Source: Marininema mesophilum (GTDB lineage: Bacteria > Bacillota > Bacilli > Thermoactinomycetales > DSM-45169). From it: 14,800 nucleotides of DNA. Made by a program: the position numbers and the translations under genes. Shown here piece after piece: positions 14,075 to 14,800 of this stretch (within the stretch, counting starts at the first letter, position 1; each line of letters opens with the position of its first letter). The stretch lies in NCBI RefSeq assembly GCF_900106775.1, contig NZ_FNNQ01000025.1, positions 1-14,800 of the forward strand, written 5' to 3'. The notes beneath the pieces are model-generated. The model was given only the letters and a program-made list of their open reading frames with translations, was not told the origin of the DNA and ran no database searches.

Positions 14075-14257
14075 ATGGTAAGGAAATATCCTAGTCCCCA
14101 ACATTTGATGGAGGAAAGTGAGCGATAATGGTTAGATGGAGCAGCTCGATATGTAGGTCAAGTATTTCGTATAAATTTGGATGGTAAGTGGACAATCTTC
14201 TTGGACGATCCGGATTATGCATACTATGGTCGCCCTATGGTGCATTTTCAGGTGCCT
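14075..14257 (+). pseudogene. Decayed protein fragment with internal stop
   Basis: One frame reads MVRKYPSPQHLMEESER, a TAA stop (14126-14128), then WLDGAARYVGQVFRINLDGK and WTIFLDDPDYAYYGRPMV, running into the HNH remnant. AAAGGAGAGG lies about 15 nt before the ATG. The second part has the composition and rhythm of a real protein (YVGxVFRxxLxGKW), as in small bacterial proteins of unknown function, but I cannot name a family. It looks like the middle of a gene broken by a stop and lost at both ends. Confidence 0.5.
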
Positions 14258-14527
14258 ATGCCAAGCAAACCAGCCCCTGCAATTCCCCTGGATGCCCGGA
14301 GTTATCGCAGGAACGCTATTGTGAAGAGCATACTAAGCAAGAGTCACAACGATATGAACGAAGTCGAGGATCAGCTTCACAACGAGGATATGGATCACGG
14401 TGGAGAAAGGCCAGGCACTTATCTCAAGCGTAGCTCTTTGTGTGTGGAGTGTGAGAAGGATGGGCAATTAACTTCGGCAACAGTGGTGGATCATGTGGGG
14501 CGGTCAGTGGGGCGCTTTATTATTTGA
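14258..14527 (+). pseudogene. Frameshifted phage HNH endonuclease
   Basis: Pieces of a phage HNH endonuclease occur in order but in different frames. They are a start MPSKP, then PCNSPGCPELSQERYCEEHT (N-terminal Cys motif) with QRGYGSRWRKARHL in a second frame, then SSLCVECEKDGQLTSATVVDH back in the first frame. VVDH is the start of the HNH core. After it the expected PHRGD and C-terminal HNH residues are missing. There are at least two frameshifts (near 14265-14278 and 14430) plus loss of the catalytic end, so no active enzyme can be made. HNH genes normally sit next to terminase genes in phage packaging modules, which ties this to the terminase small subunit at 11343-11834, although that gene is on the opposite strand. 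Confidence 0.75.
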
Positions 14528-14650
14528 GTTGTTTCGCATATGTTCCTCACAACAGGTTTCAAATTTTACTCCTTGCATGGTGCGCACTGTAAATGGTATC
14601 TTTGCACTTGTCGGTTTTTATCCCTTTATTTTATTGTTGTACTCCAACTT

Positions 14651-14681
14651 AATTGGGGCCTTACCAAGGCCTTCTTTTTTT
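14651..14681 (+). terminator. Rho-independent terminator
   Basis: GGGGCCTT (14655-14662) pairs with AAGGCCTT (14666-14673) around a 3-nt loop and is followed by CTTTTTTT. The form is common at the ends of phage or Bacillota transcripts. It closes the remnant region on the plus strand. The DNA between the HNH remnant and this site (14528-14650) holds nothing I recognise. Confidence 0.7.
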
Positions 14682-14749
14682 ATAAAAGGTATATATATCC
14701 TTTTGTGGTATATAACGAATGAAATTACTGGAATACCATTTATTACAGA

Positions 14750-14800
14750 TTGAAAACTATGCCATAATCAATTAAATTTATTTTAGATAGAGAAGGAGGA
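14750..14800 (+). promoter_or_regulatory. Promoter and ribosome binding site of a gene beyond the right edge
   Basis: TTGAAA (14750-14755), 17-nt spacer, TAAATT (14773-14778), then AGAAGGAGGA at the last bases of the window. The ribosome binding site is near-perfect, so a plus-strand start codon should follow within about 10 nt outside the window. Confidence 0.6.

Noticed and set aside
13894..14094. 66-codon plus-strand frame upstream of the decayed fragment
   Set aside because: TTG start without ribosome binding site, no recognisable motif, runs through a C-rich stretch.
14493..14753. 86-codon plus-strand frame after the HNH remnant
   Set aside because: Runs across a clear terminator hairpin with T-run, no ribosome binding site, hydrophobic product from AT-rich DNA.

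Overview
The window looks like chromosomal DNA of an endospore-forming Gram-positive bacterium (Bacillota, Bacillales). This rests on the rrn leader with tandem sigma-A promoters and a Bacillus-type boxA, strong GGAGG ribosome binding sites, TTG starts, a leader-controlled guaA, and two sigma-K-like promoters. The protein set (YciI, CDF exporter, CDGSH, YihY, YdgI-like nitroreductase) would suit Thermoactinomycetaceae or a related family, but that placement is a guess from memory.

Layout. Positions 1-270 (minus strand) hold the first bases of a 16S rRNA gene and its leader with two tandem promoters. Then come two minus-strand genes: a SAM-dependent methyltransferase (415-1482) and a secreted gluzincin peptidase (1639-2811). 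A plus-strand island follows. It starts with a 48-residue peptide that is one-third cysteine and built on a 27-bp tandem repeat (3005-3151), then a long RNA hairpin and terminator, then two AT-rich glycosyltransferase genes (GT2, 3440-4651; GT4, 4703-5707). A terminator separates the island from minus-strand guaA (5781-7316). guaA has its own sigma-A promoter, a leader resembling a divergent purine riboswitch, and a strong terminator hairpin. A housekeeping stretch follows: a YciI-like protein (minus), a CDF metal exporter (plus), a CDGSH iron-sulfur protein (minus), a YihY/BrkB membrane protein (minus) with a possible 10-codon leader peptide, and a YdgI-like nitroreductase (minus) whose promoter -10 box lies inside an inverted repeat.

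The right end (11.3-14.8 kb) is accessory DNA. It has an orphan phage P27-type terminase small subunit (minus), a large seven-bladed FG-GAP propeller plus HYR-domain protein with a sigma-K-like promoter (minus), and on the plus strand a decayed protein fragment and a frameshifted phage HNH endonuclease. The window ends on a Shine-Dalgarno sequence for a plus-strand gene beyond it.

The best candidates for something undescribed are the Cys-rich repeat peptide and the divergent guaA leader. Next is the propeller/HYR protein, which may be a spore-surface component placed among phage remnants.
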